Below, piece after piece: positions 38,291 to 47,293 of a DNA stretch of 64,000 bases. The notes beneath the pieces were generated by a model, which was not told where the DNA came from, ran no database searches, and worked only from the letters and a program-made list of their open reading frames with translations. Position 1 is the first letter of the stretch. Every line of letters starts with the position of its first letter. Source of the stretch: Brackiella oedipodis DSM 13743 (GTDB lineage Bacteria; Pseudomonadota; Gammaproteobacteria; Burkholderiales; Burkholderiaceae_B); assembly GCF_000621025.1 (NCBI RefSeq), contig NZ_KK211206.1:261541-325540 (forward strand), in the 5' to 3' direction. The translations under genes and the position numbers were made by a program.

Positions 38291-39228
38291 GGATGGAACT
38301 CCCTTAACTTATTACCTTCGAGCAAGTAGGCGCCTGGATTTTTCTCAAAACTTCTGAGGATGGAATTGAGGGTATTGACAGAACGCTTAAATTCGTAAAC
38401 GGCCGGACCAATTTCTTGTAAACCACTGACGCCATTGGCTAAGTTGCCTTTGTTTTGGTCTAAGACATGTTGGATATCTTTAGAGACTTTTTGGATAGAC
38501 ACCATCGCCTGAGCCATGGAGTCGACGGCTTTTTTGCCTGATTGATTCAGGATTTGATCCGTGGTGTTAGCCACTTTTTGGAAAGATTTAATGGCTTCAC
38601 CAGAGCTATCGGCAATACGACGCAAGCTTGTGACCGTTGCACTAATATCCTCATCCTTGGCCGCAACAGCCCCCGTAATCGTAGAGACATGATCAATAAT
38701 CTCGCCCATATTCTTAATGTTTTTCTCATTAAAGAGTTTGTTTACACTCACCATGGTTTCGGATAAGTTGGAAACCATGCTGCCACTGCCTGAAAGCAGT
38801 TGTGAAAGCGCCGATTGGGTCGCTTTAATGACATCTGGATCGTCCTCATCCTCGCCTTTAAGTTCTTTTGAGTTGGGGGTACCGCCACTCATGGCAATCA
38901 CAGCTTGGCCAGTAATCCCGACAATCGAAAGACTGGCTTTTACGTCTTCATAAATCGGAATATCTTCACTGACGCGAATGTAGGCATAGACGCGATTGGT
39001 ATGCTCTTTATCGAGCTCTAACTTCGTGACCTCACCGATTTTGAGGCCTGTAAATTGCACCTCACTACCTCGAGAGAGACCAGAGACGCTCTCGTTAAAT
39101 TCGACCACATAATAGCGCCAGTTTTGGTCGGTCGCCATTTTGCCTAGCCAGAGAACGATTACAAGTGTGGCAATTACCCCTATAATCGTAAACAAACCGA
39201 TAGTTATGTACCTAGCTTTTGGTTCCAT
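38287..39228 (-). CDS. MCE-domain (MlaD-like) lipid transport protein
   Basis: 313 residues: N-terminal membrane anchor (ITIGLFTIIGVIATLVIVLWLG, about 8-29), one MCE domain (VVEFNESVSGLSRGSEVQFTGLKIGEV, about 42-120), then a long helical tail with heptad-like hydrophobics (SVNKLFNEKNIKNMGEIIDHV ... TTDQILNQSG). It is the substrate-binding ring subunit of an MlaFED-type complex. The tail is longer than in E. coli MlaD (183 residues) and looks like the single-MCE proteins paired with PqiC-like lipoproteins in betaproteobacteria. Third gene of the operon, 3 nt after the ATPase gene. Confidence 0.9.
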   Translation of the reverse strand: MEPKARYITIGLFTIIGVIATLVIVLWLGKMATDQNWRYYVVEFNESVSGLSRGSEVQFTGLKIGEVTKLELDKEHTNRVYAYIRVSEDIPIYEDVKASLSIVGITGQAVIAMSGGTPNSKELKGEDEDDPDVIKATQSALSQLLSGSGSMVSNLSETMVSVNKLFNEKNIKNMGEIIDHVSTITGAVAAKDEDISATVTSLRRIADSSGEAIKSFQKVANTTDQILNQSGKKAVDSMAQAMVSIQKVSKDIQHVLDQNKGNLANGVSGLQEIGPAVYEFKRSVNTLNSILRSFEKNPGAYLLEGNKLREFHP

Positions 39229-39231
39229 GCC

Positions 39232-40296
39232 TTATCCTTGATTATCTTTAAATTCGTTGCTCTCAGAATCCTGCGCTTGCCGTTTCGAAGCCATATGGCT
39301 ATCGTTCGCTTTAGCTTGTGAGGATACGTCACTGGCGTCATCGCCTTGCGACTTCGCTTCAGCTTGATCCGCTTGCTTACGCTTATCTGCGTCAGTGGTA
39401 TTGTTGTCTTTACTGTCTTTTTTATTTTTATTAACTTTGTCGTTTTGCGTTTGTTCGTTTTGCTCAACATTGTTTTCATGGGTTTGCTGAGCAGCACGTG
39501 CGCGAGGACCGTGGAAGTATTCCTGAATCCACTCATTGTCGATTTGCGAAACTTCCTCTATCGTACCGGTAGCGTAGACTTTTTTGTCATAAAGCACAGC
39601 GATACGATTACATGCCGTATAAAGCGAGTCCAGATCATGGGTCACTATAAACATGGTCAAGTCCATCGCGTCGCGCAAGGTCAGCATAAGATTATCGAAC
39701 TCAGCCGCACCGACAGGATCAAGCCCCGCGGTTGGTTCATCCAAAAATAAAATCGCCGGATCTAACGCCAAGGCTCGAGCCAAGGAGGCTCGTTTAATCA
39801 TCCCGCCTGAAAGCTCAGAAGGATATTTGGTACTGGCATTAGCGGGTAAGCCCGACAGAAGAATCTTCATCACCGCCACCTCTTCGGCTTCTTTACGACT
39901 CATGCCCGCTAATTCGATCAAGGGAAACGCCACGTTTTCTTGGACGGTGAGCGATGAATAGAGCGCGCCTTGTTGGAACAACACACCCATATTGCGATTC
40001 AAAAAAGAACGATCTTCGGCTTTGACATTATCAACCTCTTTGCCTAAGATCTTGACCGTTCCTTCATTGGGGCGACGCAAACCCACAATCGATCTTAGTA
40101 AAACGGATTTACCGGTGCCTGAGCCACCCACAACACCCAAAATATCGCCTTTATAGACGTCCAAATCGAGACCATCATGCACGCGATGATCGCCAAACTG
40201 ATTGACCATGCCACGCACTTCAATTACGACTTTTTTGTCGTCTTGATCTTGTTTGGATGGTTTAGAATGATCTGAAGACTGCTTGTTTTGGTCCAT
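39232..40296 (-). CDS. MlaF-like ABC ATPase with a charged C-terminal tail
   Basis: 354 residues. The ATPase core (about 20-265) shows Walker A GGSGTGKS (57-64), signature LSGGMIKRASLARAL (the LSGGM form seen in MlaF), Walker B ILFLDEPTAGLD and the switch histidine in IVTHDLDSL. A Lys/Gln/Asp/Asn/Ser-rich tail of about 85 residues (270-354, ending ESNEFKDNQG) has no counterpart in E. coli MlaF (269 residues), and the first 20 residues are similarly charged. It drives the MCE lipid transporter at the inner membrane. It overlaps the permease stop by 1 nt. Confidence 0.92.
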   Translation of the reverse strand: MDQNKQSSDHSKPSKQDQDDKKVVIEVRGMVNQFGDHRVHDGLDLDVYKGDILGVVGGSGTGKSVLLRSIVGLRRPNEGTVKILGKEVDNVKAEDRSFLNRNMGVLFQQGALYSSLTVQENVAFPLIELAGMSRKEAEEVAVMKILLSGLPANASTKYPSELSGGMIKRASLARALALDPAILFLDEPTAGLDPVGAAEFDNLMLTLRDAMDLTMFIVTHDLDSLYTACNRIAVLYDKKVYATGTIEEVSQIDNEWIQEYFHGPRARAAQQTHENNVEQNEQTQNDKVNKNKKDSKDNNTTDADKRKQADQAEAKSQGDDASDVSSQAKANDSHMASKRQAQDSESNEFKDNQG

Positions 40297-41417
40297 TACC
40301 AGCCCATCTCCATAAAAAAGATAGCCGCAATGGCATCTATTGTAATTACCACAAAAATGCTTTGCACCACACTAGAAGTCGTGTGCTCACCCACGGATTG
40401 CGCACTACCACCGACTTTAAAACCCTCACAACATCCGGTCACGGCAATCATAATGGCAAAAATCGGAGCTTTAGAGAGGCCAACAAAAAAATGACGAATT
40501 GGGATATTGCGAATAATTTCGCTATAAAGTGTGGGTGAAATATCCAACATAAACACACATACGGCCAGGCCACCCAAAATACCACTAATCATGGCAAAAA
40601 CCGTGAGGATAGGCATGCTGATCATCAAGGCCCAGACCCGAGGAATGACTAACATCGCCATAGGATCAACCCCAGAGGAGCGCAAGGCATCGATCTCTTC
40701 GTTGACCTTCATGGAACCGATCTGCGCCGCGTAGGAGCTCGCGGTCCGACCCGCAATTAAAATCGCCGTGAGCAATACTGCAAATTCCCTAAAGAAAGAA
40801 AAGCCCACTAAATGCACGGTATAAATTGTCGCCCCAAAATTAGAAAGGACGGTCGCGCCCAAGAAAGCCACCACAGCGCCTACCATAAAATTAAGTAAGA
40901 CAATAATTGGCACCGCCTTAAAACCATTACTATCGATGGCTGAAAATACCGCGGTAATACGCCAATTGGAAGGCTTGAATACGGTATGAAACACAACCAG
41001 TAAGGTCTCGCCAAAAAAAGACAACCAGATAAGCATGGCATCGCGAAACTTAAGCGAAGCCTTGCCTGTGGTAATTAAGAAATCATACCAATGCGTCTGG
41101 ACTTGGGATTTTTTGAGACCCTCTGGATCATAGGCTTTGTTGACGGTCTCGATGAGATCGTGATAGCGACTCGGCACACTGTCCTCTTCGGACAATAATT
41201 CCTCCATGCGATCTTGACCCACTGCTTGAATTAAGACATAAGCGCCATTGGTATCGAGGTGATCTAAGCCCTCAAAATCAATCCGCAGATCCTTGTTGTG
41301 CTCTTTTTGGGTCAGTTCGTCCTTGACTTTAAGAAGATGGCTAATATTTTTGAGTGTCCAATCACCCTTAATGGATAATTTATCATCTGACTGATATTCG
41401 AAATATTCAGAAGCCAT
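40296..41417 (-). CDS. MlaE-like permease with N-terminal STAS domain
   Basis: 373 residues. The first 110 or so form a soluble STAS-like domain (GDWTLKNISHLLKVKDEL ... IDFEGLDHLDTNGAYVLIQAV). The MlaE permease follows with about five membrane segments and the family core FMVGAVVAFLGATVLSNFGA, GRTASSYAAQIGSMKVNEEIDALRSSGVDP and GLSKAPIFAIMIAVTGCCEGF. E. coli MlaE lacks the STAS part because MlaB is a separate protein; the fusion is usual in one branch of this family. First gene of the four-gene lipid-transport operon. Confidence 0.92.
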   Translation of the reverse strand: MASEYFEYQSDDKLSIKGDWTLKNISHLLKVKDELTQKEHNKDLRIDFEGLDHLDTNGAYVLIQAVGQDRMEELLSEEDSVPSRYHDLIETVNKAYDPEGLKKSQVQTHWYDFLITTGKASLKFRDAMLIWLSFFGETLLVVFHTVFKPSNWRITAVFSAIDSNGFKAVPIIVLLNFMVGAVVAFLGATVLSNFGATIYTVHLVGFSFFREFAVLLTAILIAGRTASSYAAQIGSMKVNEEIDALRSSGVDPMAMLVIPRVWALMISMPILTVFAMISGILGGLAVCVFMLDISPTLYSEIIRNIPIRHFFVGLSKAPIFAIMIAVTGCCEGFKVGGSAQSVGEHTTSSVVQSIFVVITIDAIAAIFFMEMGW

Positions 41418-41579
41418 GTTTCAAGTCTGGATGTGTCAAGTCTGGAAAAATACCTTAGCGAGAAACACTAAGATGTTAGAGAATAAGTAAGTTTCATTAT
41501 AATGAAATTTAAGCAATCGCAATTATTTTATTTGTTTTTTTGAAAAACAGTCGCTAAAGCAACTCGATGCTCATTTCGC

Positions 41580-41615
41580 AAAAAAGCATTGCTATAAACA
41601 CCGTTATAGCAATGC
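41580..41615 (-). terminator. Terminator after cysK
   Basis: A 12-bp perfect stem (41586-41597 with 41604-41615) with a 6-nt loop is followed on the minus strand by TTTTTTG. It ends the cysK transcript. Confidence 0.88.
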
Positions 41616-41645
41616 CTTAAGTGTCTGCATGAGTTGAGCGTAGAC

Positions 41646-42620
41646 TTATTTGCTCAGACCATTTTCATCAAACAGATCGGCAAATAAGATACTGCTGAGA
41701 TAACGCTCACCAGAGTCAGGCAGAATCACGACGATCACTTTGCCTTCATTTTCGGGCTTATTGGCAATGCGTAAGGCCGCGGCAATCGCTGCACCACTAG
41801 AAATACCAGAAATAATCCCCTCTTCGGAAGCCAGTAAACGGGCGTACTTCACAGCGTCCTCATTACTGACTTTTTCGACACCATCAAGCAGGCTTAAGTC
41901 AAGAATCTTAGGAATAAAGCCAGCGCCTAGACCTTGAATTTTGTGAGGACCGGTTTTGATTTCTTCGTTATTGAGTGTTTGTGAAATCACTGGACTGTCG
42001 GCGGGCTCAACAGCAATTAACTGAATCGCTTTGTTTTGGTCCTGTTTGATGTACTTACCGATACCCGTGATGGTACCACCTGTACCTACGCCGGCGACCA
42101 CTATATCAACCTTACCGTCGGTATCCTGCCAGATTTCTGGGCCGGTGGTCTCTTGGTGGATTTTGACATTGGCGGGATTATCGAATTGACCTAATAAGAC
42201 ATATTTAGAGTCATTTTCAACTAATTCGTGCGCTTTAGCGATGGCACCTTTCATGCCTTTGGCACCTTCAGTGAGGATAAGTTTGGCACCAAACGCAGCG
42301 ACTAATTTGCGACGCTCGATACTCATGGTATCTGGCATCACAATAGTAATAGGGATACCCAAGCTGGCGGCGACATAAGAAAGCGCAATCCCAGTATTAC
42401 CGCTGGTGGCTTCGATGATTTCTTTGCCTTCGCCAAGAATGCCTTTGTCTAGTGCGTCTTTGATGAGGCTAACGCCAATGCGATCTTTGACGGAGTAAGC
42501 TGGGTTACGACCTTCGATTTTGGCAAGAATAGTGGCCTTACTATCTTTGCTGAGTTTATTGATTTGGACGAGTGGTGTGCGACCAATGGCTTCGGCATTG
42601 TTTTTGAACCATTTACCCAT
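41646..42620 (-). CDS. cysK: Cysteine synthase A (O-acetylserine sulfhydrylase)
   Basis: A PLP enzyme that makes cysteine from O-acetylserine and sulfide. The 324 residues contain the PLP lysine in [13 protein letters not shown] (about residue 44), the substrate loop [13 protein letters not shown] (about 68-80), and the phosphate-binding [14 protein letters not shown] near residue 177. The length and the [13 protein letters not shown] segment fit CysK rather than CysM. Single-gene transcript with its own terminator. The C terminus does not end in the usual isoleucine used for SAT docking elsewhere but in LSK, so SAT binding is uncertain. Confidence 0.95.
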   Translation of the reverse strand: MGKWFKNNAEAIGRTPLVQINKLSKDSKATILAKIEGRNPAYSVKDRIGVSLIKDALDKGILGEGKEIIEATSGNTGIALSYVAASLGIPITIVMPDTMSIERRKLVAAFGAKLILTEGAKGMKGAIAKAHELVENDSKYVLLGQFDNPANVKIHQETTGPEIWQDTDGKVDIVVAGVGTGGTITGIGKYIKQDQNKAIQLIAVEPADSPVISQTLNNEEIKTGPHKIQGLGAGFIPKILDLSLLDGVEKVSNEDAVKYARLLASEEGIISGISSGAAIAAALRIANKPENEGKVIVVILPDSGERYLSSILFADLFDENGLSK

Positions 42621-42774
42621 AAGATGACTCCTTTTATTAAAATTAATGGCAAAAAAGCGCTAAATATGCACTTATAAGCATGCAATTAGATTAGTATAAT
42701 AGTCTCCTTTATTTAATAAAACCATTTTTTGACTATAGTTTTATTACTTTTAATCATATAAAAAGGCATTTGTC

Positions 42775-43113
42775 ATGCTTTATATCGCCTATTTATATTT
42801 GGGATTAGCGATCGCCGCCGAAGTCTTTGGTACCTTTTCTCTCAAACAAGCCAATGGCTTTTCTGCTTGGTGGCCGTCTATTCGAGTGATTTGTGCCTAT
42901 ATCGTATCGTTTTATTTTTTGTCCAAAGCCATTCAGTCCATCCCTGTCGGCATCGCCTATGCGATTTGGTCTGGGGTCGGCATTGTGGCCTTGGCCTTGA
43001 TCGGTAAGATTTTTTTAAAGCAATCCCTAGATACGGCTGCCATCATAGGCATGGGCTTTATTATTCTAGGGATTTTGATTATGAATCTATTTTCACGCAG
43101 TGTTGGCCACTAA
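42775..43113 (+). CDS. Small multidrug resistance (SMR) transporter, EmrE/QacE-like
   Basis: 112 residues with four membrane helices. The essential proton/drug-binding glutamate is Glu16 in LGLAIAAEVFGTFSLK, and the conserved helix 3 is IPVGIAYAIWSGVGIVALALIG. The signature favours the Qac/EmrE drug-antiporter branch over Gdx, but I cannot separate them fully by eye. It acts in the inner membrane as a dimer. It starts 154 nt from divergent cysK and overlaps the convergent MFS gene by 4 nt. Confidence 0.9.
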   Translation: MLYIAYLYLGLAIAAEVFGTFSLKQANGFSAWWPSIRVICAYIVSFYFLSKAIQSIPVGIAYAIWSGVGIVALALIGKIFLKQSLDTAAIIGMGFIILGILIMNLFSRSVGH

Positions 43114-44303
43114 AGCTGTGCTGGCTGAGGCGCGGTTTTTTTGAAGTAATGCATCGTGTACAAGCACAGCGCCAAACCCAATAAGGAAGCAATACTCCCC
43201 ACAATGCCAGGTGAGCCCCAACCAAAGCCAGCATCCAAGGCCAAGCCGCCCAAAAAAGGTCCCAAGGCATTGGCAATATTAAAAGCACTGTGGTTGAGCG
43301 CCGCGGCAAGCGTTTGAGCATCTTTGGCGTTGTCCATCAACTCAACCTGCACTAAGGAGCCGGCGGCACCTAACAGACCAATCATCAAGGCCACTACGGC
43401 CACCCCTAACCAGTGCTCTACTACTACAGAATAGAGAAACAAAGCCACGGCTGAAAACAAGAGTAATGTGGCGATGCCACGCAAAGGTTTAGCCCCAAAG
43501 AGCCGTGTGACAAAAATATTAGAAAACGTCATGCCCACCCCAAACAAGCACATAATGGGTGGCACCCAAGGACGCGGCACATTGGCCGCTTGAATCAAGG
43601 CAGACGCGGCGTAGGTATATACACTAAACATGCCACAGAATCCTACAATGCCAATGCCTAATAACAACCAGACACGAGGATTTCTGAGGGCACCCAATTC
43701 TTGGATGGGATGGGTTTTTAAGGTGTTGACTGGATTCGTACTAGCAAAAAAGCGCCACACCATATAAACATTAAAAAGACTTAAGGCGCTCACGAACCAA
43801 AAATTAATACGCCAGCCAAACAGCTCGGCGAGCCAGCCGCTACAGAGCACCCCTAGAATAGTAGAAACCGTTAGCCCCGTCATGACTAATCCTACCGCTT
43901 GGGCACGTTTGTGCTGCGGCACCAATGAGACGGCCACTAAAGAAGCCACACCAAAATAAGCCCCATGCGGTAGCCCCGCCAAAAAACGCGACAATAACAA
44001 GAAGTTATAGTGTGGTGCGAGAGCAGAAACCGCATGCAACAAGGCAAAAAACAGCATTAACGCAATTAAGAGTTTGCGTTTAGACCACGTCGCAAAGACG
44101 ATCGAAATCAGCGGCGCCCCTACGACGACACCCAGGGCATAAGCCGTAATTAAGTGACCGGCTGTCGACTCCGCTATTTGAAAATCATCAGCGATAAATG
44201 GCACTAAACTCATGGTGGAAAATTCGGTCGTGCCAATCGCAAAGCTGCCGATGGCCAGCGCAAAAAGTAATAAACGGGCAGCCTTCTGTGAGGTGGTTTG
44301 CAT
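43110..44303 (-). CDS. Major facilitator superfamily transporter (AraJ/DHA1-like)
   Basis: 397 residues with 12 predicted membrane segments. The N-terminal motif LFALAIGSFAIGTTEFSTMSLVPFIADDF and the loop 2-3 sequence VFATWSKRKLLI are those of the DHA1 group that includes AraJ and YdhP-type arabinose/drug exporters. SRFLAGLPHGAYFGVASLVA in helix 4-5 is also typical. Substrate unknown. It is convergent with the SMR gene. A terminator upstream at 44365-44396 separates it from the nitroreductase gene, so it has its own promoter. Confidence 0.9.
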   Translation of the reverse strand: MQTTSQKAARLLLFALAIGSFAIGTTEFSTMSLVPFIADDFQIAESTAGHLITAYALGVVVGAPLISIVFATWSKRKLLIALMLFFALLHAVSALAPHYNFLLLSRFLAGLPHGAYFGVASLVAVSLVPQHKRAQAVGLVMTGLTVSTILGVLCSGWLAELFGWRINFWFVSALSLFNVYMVWRFFASTNPVNTLKTHPIQELGALRNPRVWLLLGIGIVGFCGMFSVYTYAASALIQAANVPRPWVPPIMCLFGVGMTFSNIFVTRLFGAKPLRGIATLLLFSAVALFLYSVVVEHWLGVAVVALMIGLLGAAGSLVQVELMDNAKDAQTLAAALNHSAFNIANALGPFLGGLALDAGFGWGSPGIVGSIASLLGLALCLYTMHYFKKTAPQPAQL

Positions 44304-44364
44304 TTTACGTTATTGGTTTGTGGTTTATATTAAGAATAAAACGGCGTCGAAAGCGTCAGCCATA

Positions 44365-44396
44365 AAACAATAAGCCTTAAACAAGGCTTATTGTTT
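44365..44396. terminator. Terminator after pdxJ-nitroreductase
   Basis: A 14-bp perfect stem AAACAATAAGCCTT / AAGGCTTATTGTTT with a 4-nt loop AAAC. On the minus strand the A/T-rich stem ends in a T-run (TTTTATGG). It lies 8 nt downstream of the nitroreductase stop. Confidence 0.85.
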
Positions 44397-44404
44397 GGAG
44401 GTTA

Positions 44405-44995
44405 TTAACGAGGCCAGTTCTCAGTAAATTGGCGCCAATCCGGACGCTCTTTTGTTGGTATCTGCATGCGGGGCGTGCCAATCGTGATGTAGCCGATATA
44501 GCGATACTCGAGCGGATCAAACCCCAGCATCTCTTGTAGCTCGTCCTCGTAGGTCGCCATGCCGCTACCCCAATAGGCACCATAGCCCAGTGCCTGGCTC
44601 GCATTGAGAATTTGCATGGCCGCGCAAGCCGTCGCCAAAACACGTTCGTTTTCGCGGATTTTGGTATTGTTATAGTCAATATGGCAAGCCACCGCAATGA
44701 TTAAAGGAATCTGAGAAAACAGCTGACGCGTAGCCTCAATTTTTTCGGCAGGAATCGCAGGCTCTGTTTGATGACGAATATGCAAGGCCTTATCAGTAAA
44801 TTCCTTGACGGCCTCTTCGCCACGAATAATCTTAAAGCGCCAAGGCATAAGCGCACCATGATCGGGAGCGGTCATAGCGGCGCGCATAATCAAATCGAGT
44901 TCTTCGTCATTAGGACCTGGAGCGACCACCATTTTGACTGAGGTACGATGCAGTAAATCTTCTAATGTTTGCTTATGTTGAGTATTTTTATCCAT
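44405..44995 (-). CDS. Nitroreductase-family FMN protein (YdjA-like)
   Basis: 196 residues of the flavin nitroreductase fold. FMN-binding landmarks are HRTSVKMVVAPGP (about 12-25), AAMTAPDHGALMPWRFKIIRG (about 38-58) and YGAYWGSGMATYEDELQEMLGF. The missing first arginine motif and the APDHG form resemble YdjA, the smallest branch. Substrate unknown; NAD(P)H-dependent reduction is expected. It is 9 nt downstream of pdxJ, and a pyridoxine/FMN link has been suggested only by such neighbourhoods. Ends at a strong terminator. Confidence 0.88.
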   Translation of the reverse strand: MDKNTQHKQTLEDLLHRTSVKMVVAPGPNDEELDLIMRAAMTAPDHGALMPWRFKIIRGEEAVKEFTDKALHIRHQTEPAIPAEKIEATRQLFSQIPLIIAVACHIDYNNTKIRENERVLATACAAMQILNASQALGYGAYWGSGMATYEDELQEMLGFDPLEYRYIGYITIGTPRMQIPTKERPDWRQFTENWPR

Positions 44996-45004
44996 AGTTT
45001 ACCT

Positions 45005-45739
45005 TTATGCTTGCTTACATAATAATGCTTTCATATCGGCAACCGCTTTGGTCCAGCCATCAAAAATCGCTTGTGCCACGATGGCATGACCGATATTGAG
45101 TTCAGTAAGGCCTTGCAGTGCAACAATCGCTTGCACATTGCTGTAATTCAAACCATGACCCGCATTTACTTGTAAGCCTAATTTTAAACCACAGGAGATC
45201 GCCGCCTGCAATCGATGCAATTCTTGAGTCACCGCCGCCTGATCGGGGGCGGGTGCATCGGCCAAATTACTATAACGCCCGGTATGTAATTCGATGACCT
45301 TGGCACCGGTATCTGCGGCGGCCTCGATTTGTGCGAGTTCTGGATCCACAAACAACGAAACCCGACTACCTTGCTGTTGTAATTTTTCCACCGCTTGCCG
45401 CAAGCTGTCTTGGGATTCGATGACATTGAGACCGCCCTCGGTAGTGAGTTCTTGGCGGCGCTCAGGGACCAAACAAATATCCTGAGGCTGAACCTGACAT
45501 GCAATCTCTATCATTTCGGGAGTCACTGCACATTCCAGGTTCATTTTAGTGAGCAATTTAGGCCGCAAATTAAAAACATCTTGATCCTGAATATGCCGTC
45601 TATCCTCTCGTAAATGCAAAGTTATACTATCGGCCCCTGCTTGTTCTGCCAGCAGCGCGGCCTGTACAGGATCTGGGTAAGTAGTAAAACGTTGCTGACG
45701 CAATGTCGCAACATGGTCAATATTGACACCTAATAACAT
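45005..45739 (-). CDS. pdxJ: Pyridoxine 5'-phosphate synthase
   Basis: The last step of the DXP-dependent vitamin B6 pathway, joining 3-amino-2-oxopropyl phosphate and DXP. I start at the ATG at 45739 ([18 protein letters not shown]), with AAGG 8 nt upstream; a GTG five codons earlier is less likely. The result is 244 residues (E. coli 243). Catalytic and phosphate-binding segments are visible: [47 protein letters not shown] and [11 protein letters not shown]. It heads a two-gene operon with the nitroreductase. Confidence 0.96.
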   Translation of the reverse strand: MLLGVNIDHVATLRQQRFTTYPDPVQAALLAEQAGADSITLHLREDRRHIQDQDVFNLRPKLLTKMNLECAVTPEMIEIACQVQPQDICLVPERRQELTTEGGLNVIESQDSLRQAVEKLQQQGSRVSLFVDPELAQIEAAADTGAKVIELHTGRYSNLADAPAPDQAAVTQELHRLQAAISCGLKLGLQVNAGHGLNYSNVQAIVALQGLTELNIGHAIVAQAIFDGWTKAVADMKALLCKQA

Positions 45740-45760
45740 TAATACAACCTTCACACGGCT

Positions 45761-45800
45761 AAAAAAACAACAGCTTTAATTATAAAACTTAAAGCTGTTG
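45761..45800 (-). terminator. Terminator after the RND efflux operon
   Basis: A 12-bp stem (45768-45779 with 45789-45800, CAACAGCTTTAA) with a 9-nt loop is followed on the minus strand by TTTTTTTAGCC. It lies 30 nt downstream of the outer-membrane factor stop. Confidence 0.85.
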
Positions 45801-45829
45801 CTGGCATTGAATAATTACTCTCATGAGAT

Positions 45830-47293
45830 TCAGGGTTGGCTAGGCTGATCGGGCCTTAAGGCTTGCACAGTATCGGCTGTCCAACCTCCGCCAAGGGCCT
45901 TGTAAAGCGCCACGCGGTTGTTGAGCGATTGCATACCACTGATTAAGTACTCTTGTTGCACCCCAAAAAGATCGATTTGTGCGCGTTGTACTTCTAAGAA
46001 GCTATCGATGCCGCTTTCGTAGCGCATATGCGCTAATTTAAGCGAGTTATACGCCGCTTTTTGTTCTTCGGCCAAGGCATCGAGTTGCTCACGATAGGTT
46101 TCTTCACCAATCAAGGCGTCGGCTACTTCCTGGAAGGCCACTTGAATGGTTTTTTCGTATTGCGTCACAGCCATGTCTTTCCGAACTTCGGCGAGATCTA
46201 GAGAGTTTTTGAGGGCACCCGCATGGAAAATAGGCAAGGTTAAACTGGGTTGGAAAGCCCAGTGATCGGTACCACTATCAAACAGGTCACTAAAGACAGG
46301 ACTAATCGTACCGATGGTACTCGTCAACGATAAACTTGGGAAAAAAGCCGCCCGCGCTGCGCCAATATTGGCGTTTGCGGATTTAAGATTATGCTCAGCT
46401 TGACGAATATCCGGACGTCGGGTTAAGAGTTCAGACGGTGCACCGGCGGGAATATCTCTTAACAAAACATCCTGTGAAAATTCTGCCGCGGCTGGTAATT
46501 GGCCCACAATTTTGCGACCTACCAGTACATTTAAGGCATTGCTAGCCTGAATGCGTAAGCGTTTGTATTGGGCCTTACGGGTTTTGGCTGTTTGTAACGT
46601 AGTTTTGGCTTGGTTAAGCTCTAGCGCTGTCGCTACGCCAGCCTTAAAACGATTATTAACGAGATCAAAGGTTTTTTGGTATGAATCGATGGTCTTGGCA
46701 GAAAGCGCTTCTAGGGCGGCATTACCTTGCATAGCAAAATAAGTCGTCGCCACTTGACCAATGAGATCAATTTGCACACTTTGACGAGCTTCGTCACTGG
46801 CTAGGTATTTTTCAAAAGCGGCCTCCGTCATATTGCGACGTCTGCCCCATAAGTCCAATTCAAAATTGGTAAACCCTATACCCGCCTGAAAGTTACGCGT
46901 AATCCGATGGCCGCCCACATCTGTGCTATCACCCGCGTTATTACGCATATAACTATTCGGTAAACGTTCCACATTACCATTGCCCATGGCACTAATATGC
47001 GGCAACATATCGGAACGTGTAATACCAAACATCGCTCGTGACTCTTCAACCCGTTGTACAGCTAAGCGCAAATCACGGTTGTTATCCAAAGCTGCGGCGA
47101 CCAAAGCTTGTAAGCGCGGATCGCGGATAAATTCTTTCCAGCCAAGATCGGCAGCGCTGGCTTGCGAGGCATTCACCGTGGTCTGCGACTCATCATACGT
47201 CGCAGGGATCGGCGCCTGCGGACGCTCGTATTTAGGCGCGAGCGAGCAACCCGCAAGTATAAGGCTTAAGGTCAATACAGAATAGCGAAACAT
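45830..47293 (-). CDS. RND efflux outer-membrane channel lipoprotein (OprM/NodT family)
   Basis: 487 residues with a lipoprotein signal (LILAGCSLAPKY, Cys at about residue 16). The TolC-like fold shows the two repeated helical hairpins: NNRDLRLAVQRVEESRAMFG, FELDLWGRRRNMTEAAF, GVATALELNQAKTTLQTAKT and the second half with LTRRPDIRQAEHNLKSANANIGAARAAFFPSLSL, SGIDSFLEVQRAQIDLFGVQQ. It forms the trimeric exit duct for the pump encoded upstream and overlaps that gene by 1 nt. Confidence 0.94.
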   Translation of the reverse strand: MFRYSVLTLSLILAGCSLAPKYERPQAPIPATYDESQTTVNASQASAADLGWKEFIRDPRLQALVAAALDNNRDLRLAVQRVEESRAMFGITRSDMLPHISAMGNGNVERLPNSYMRNNAGDSTDVGGHRITRNFQAGIGFTNFELDLWGRRRNMTEAAFEKYLASDEARQSVQIDLIGQVATTYFAMQGNAALEALSAKTIDSYQKTFDLVNNRFKAGVATALELNQAKTTLQTAKTRKAQYKRLRIQASNALNVLVGRKIVGQLPAAAEFSQDVLLRDIPAGAPSELLTRRPDIRQAEHNLKSANANIGAARAAFFPSLSLTSTIGTISPVFSDLFDSGTDHWAFQPSLTLPIFHAGALKNSLDLAEVRKDMAVTQYEKTIQVAFQEVADALIGEETYREQLDALAEEQKAAYNSLKLAHMRYESGIDSFLEVQRAQIDLFGVQQEYLISGMQSLNNRVALYKALGGGWTADTVQALRPDQPSQP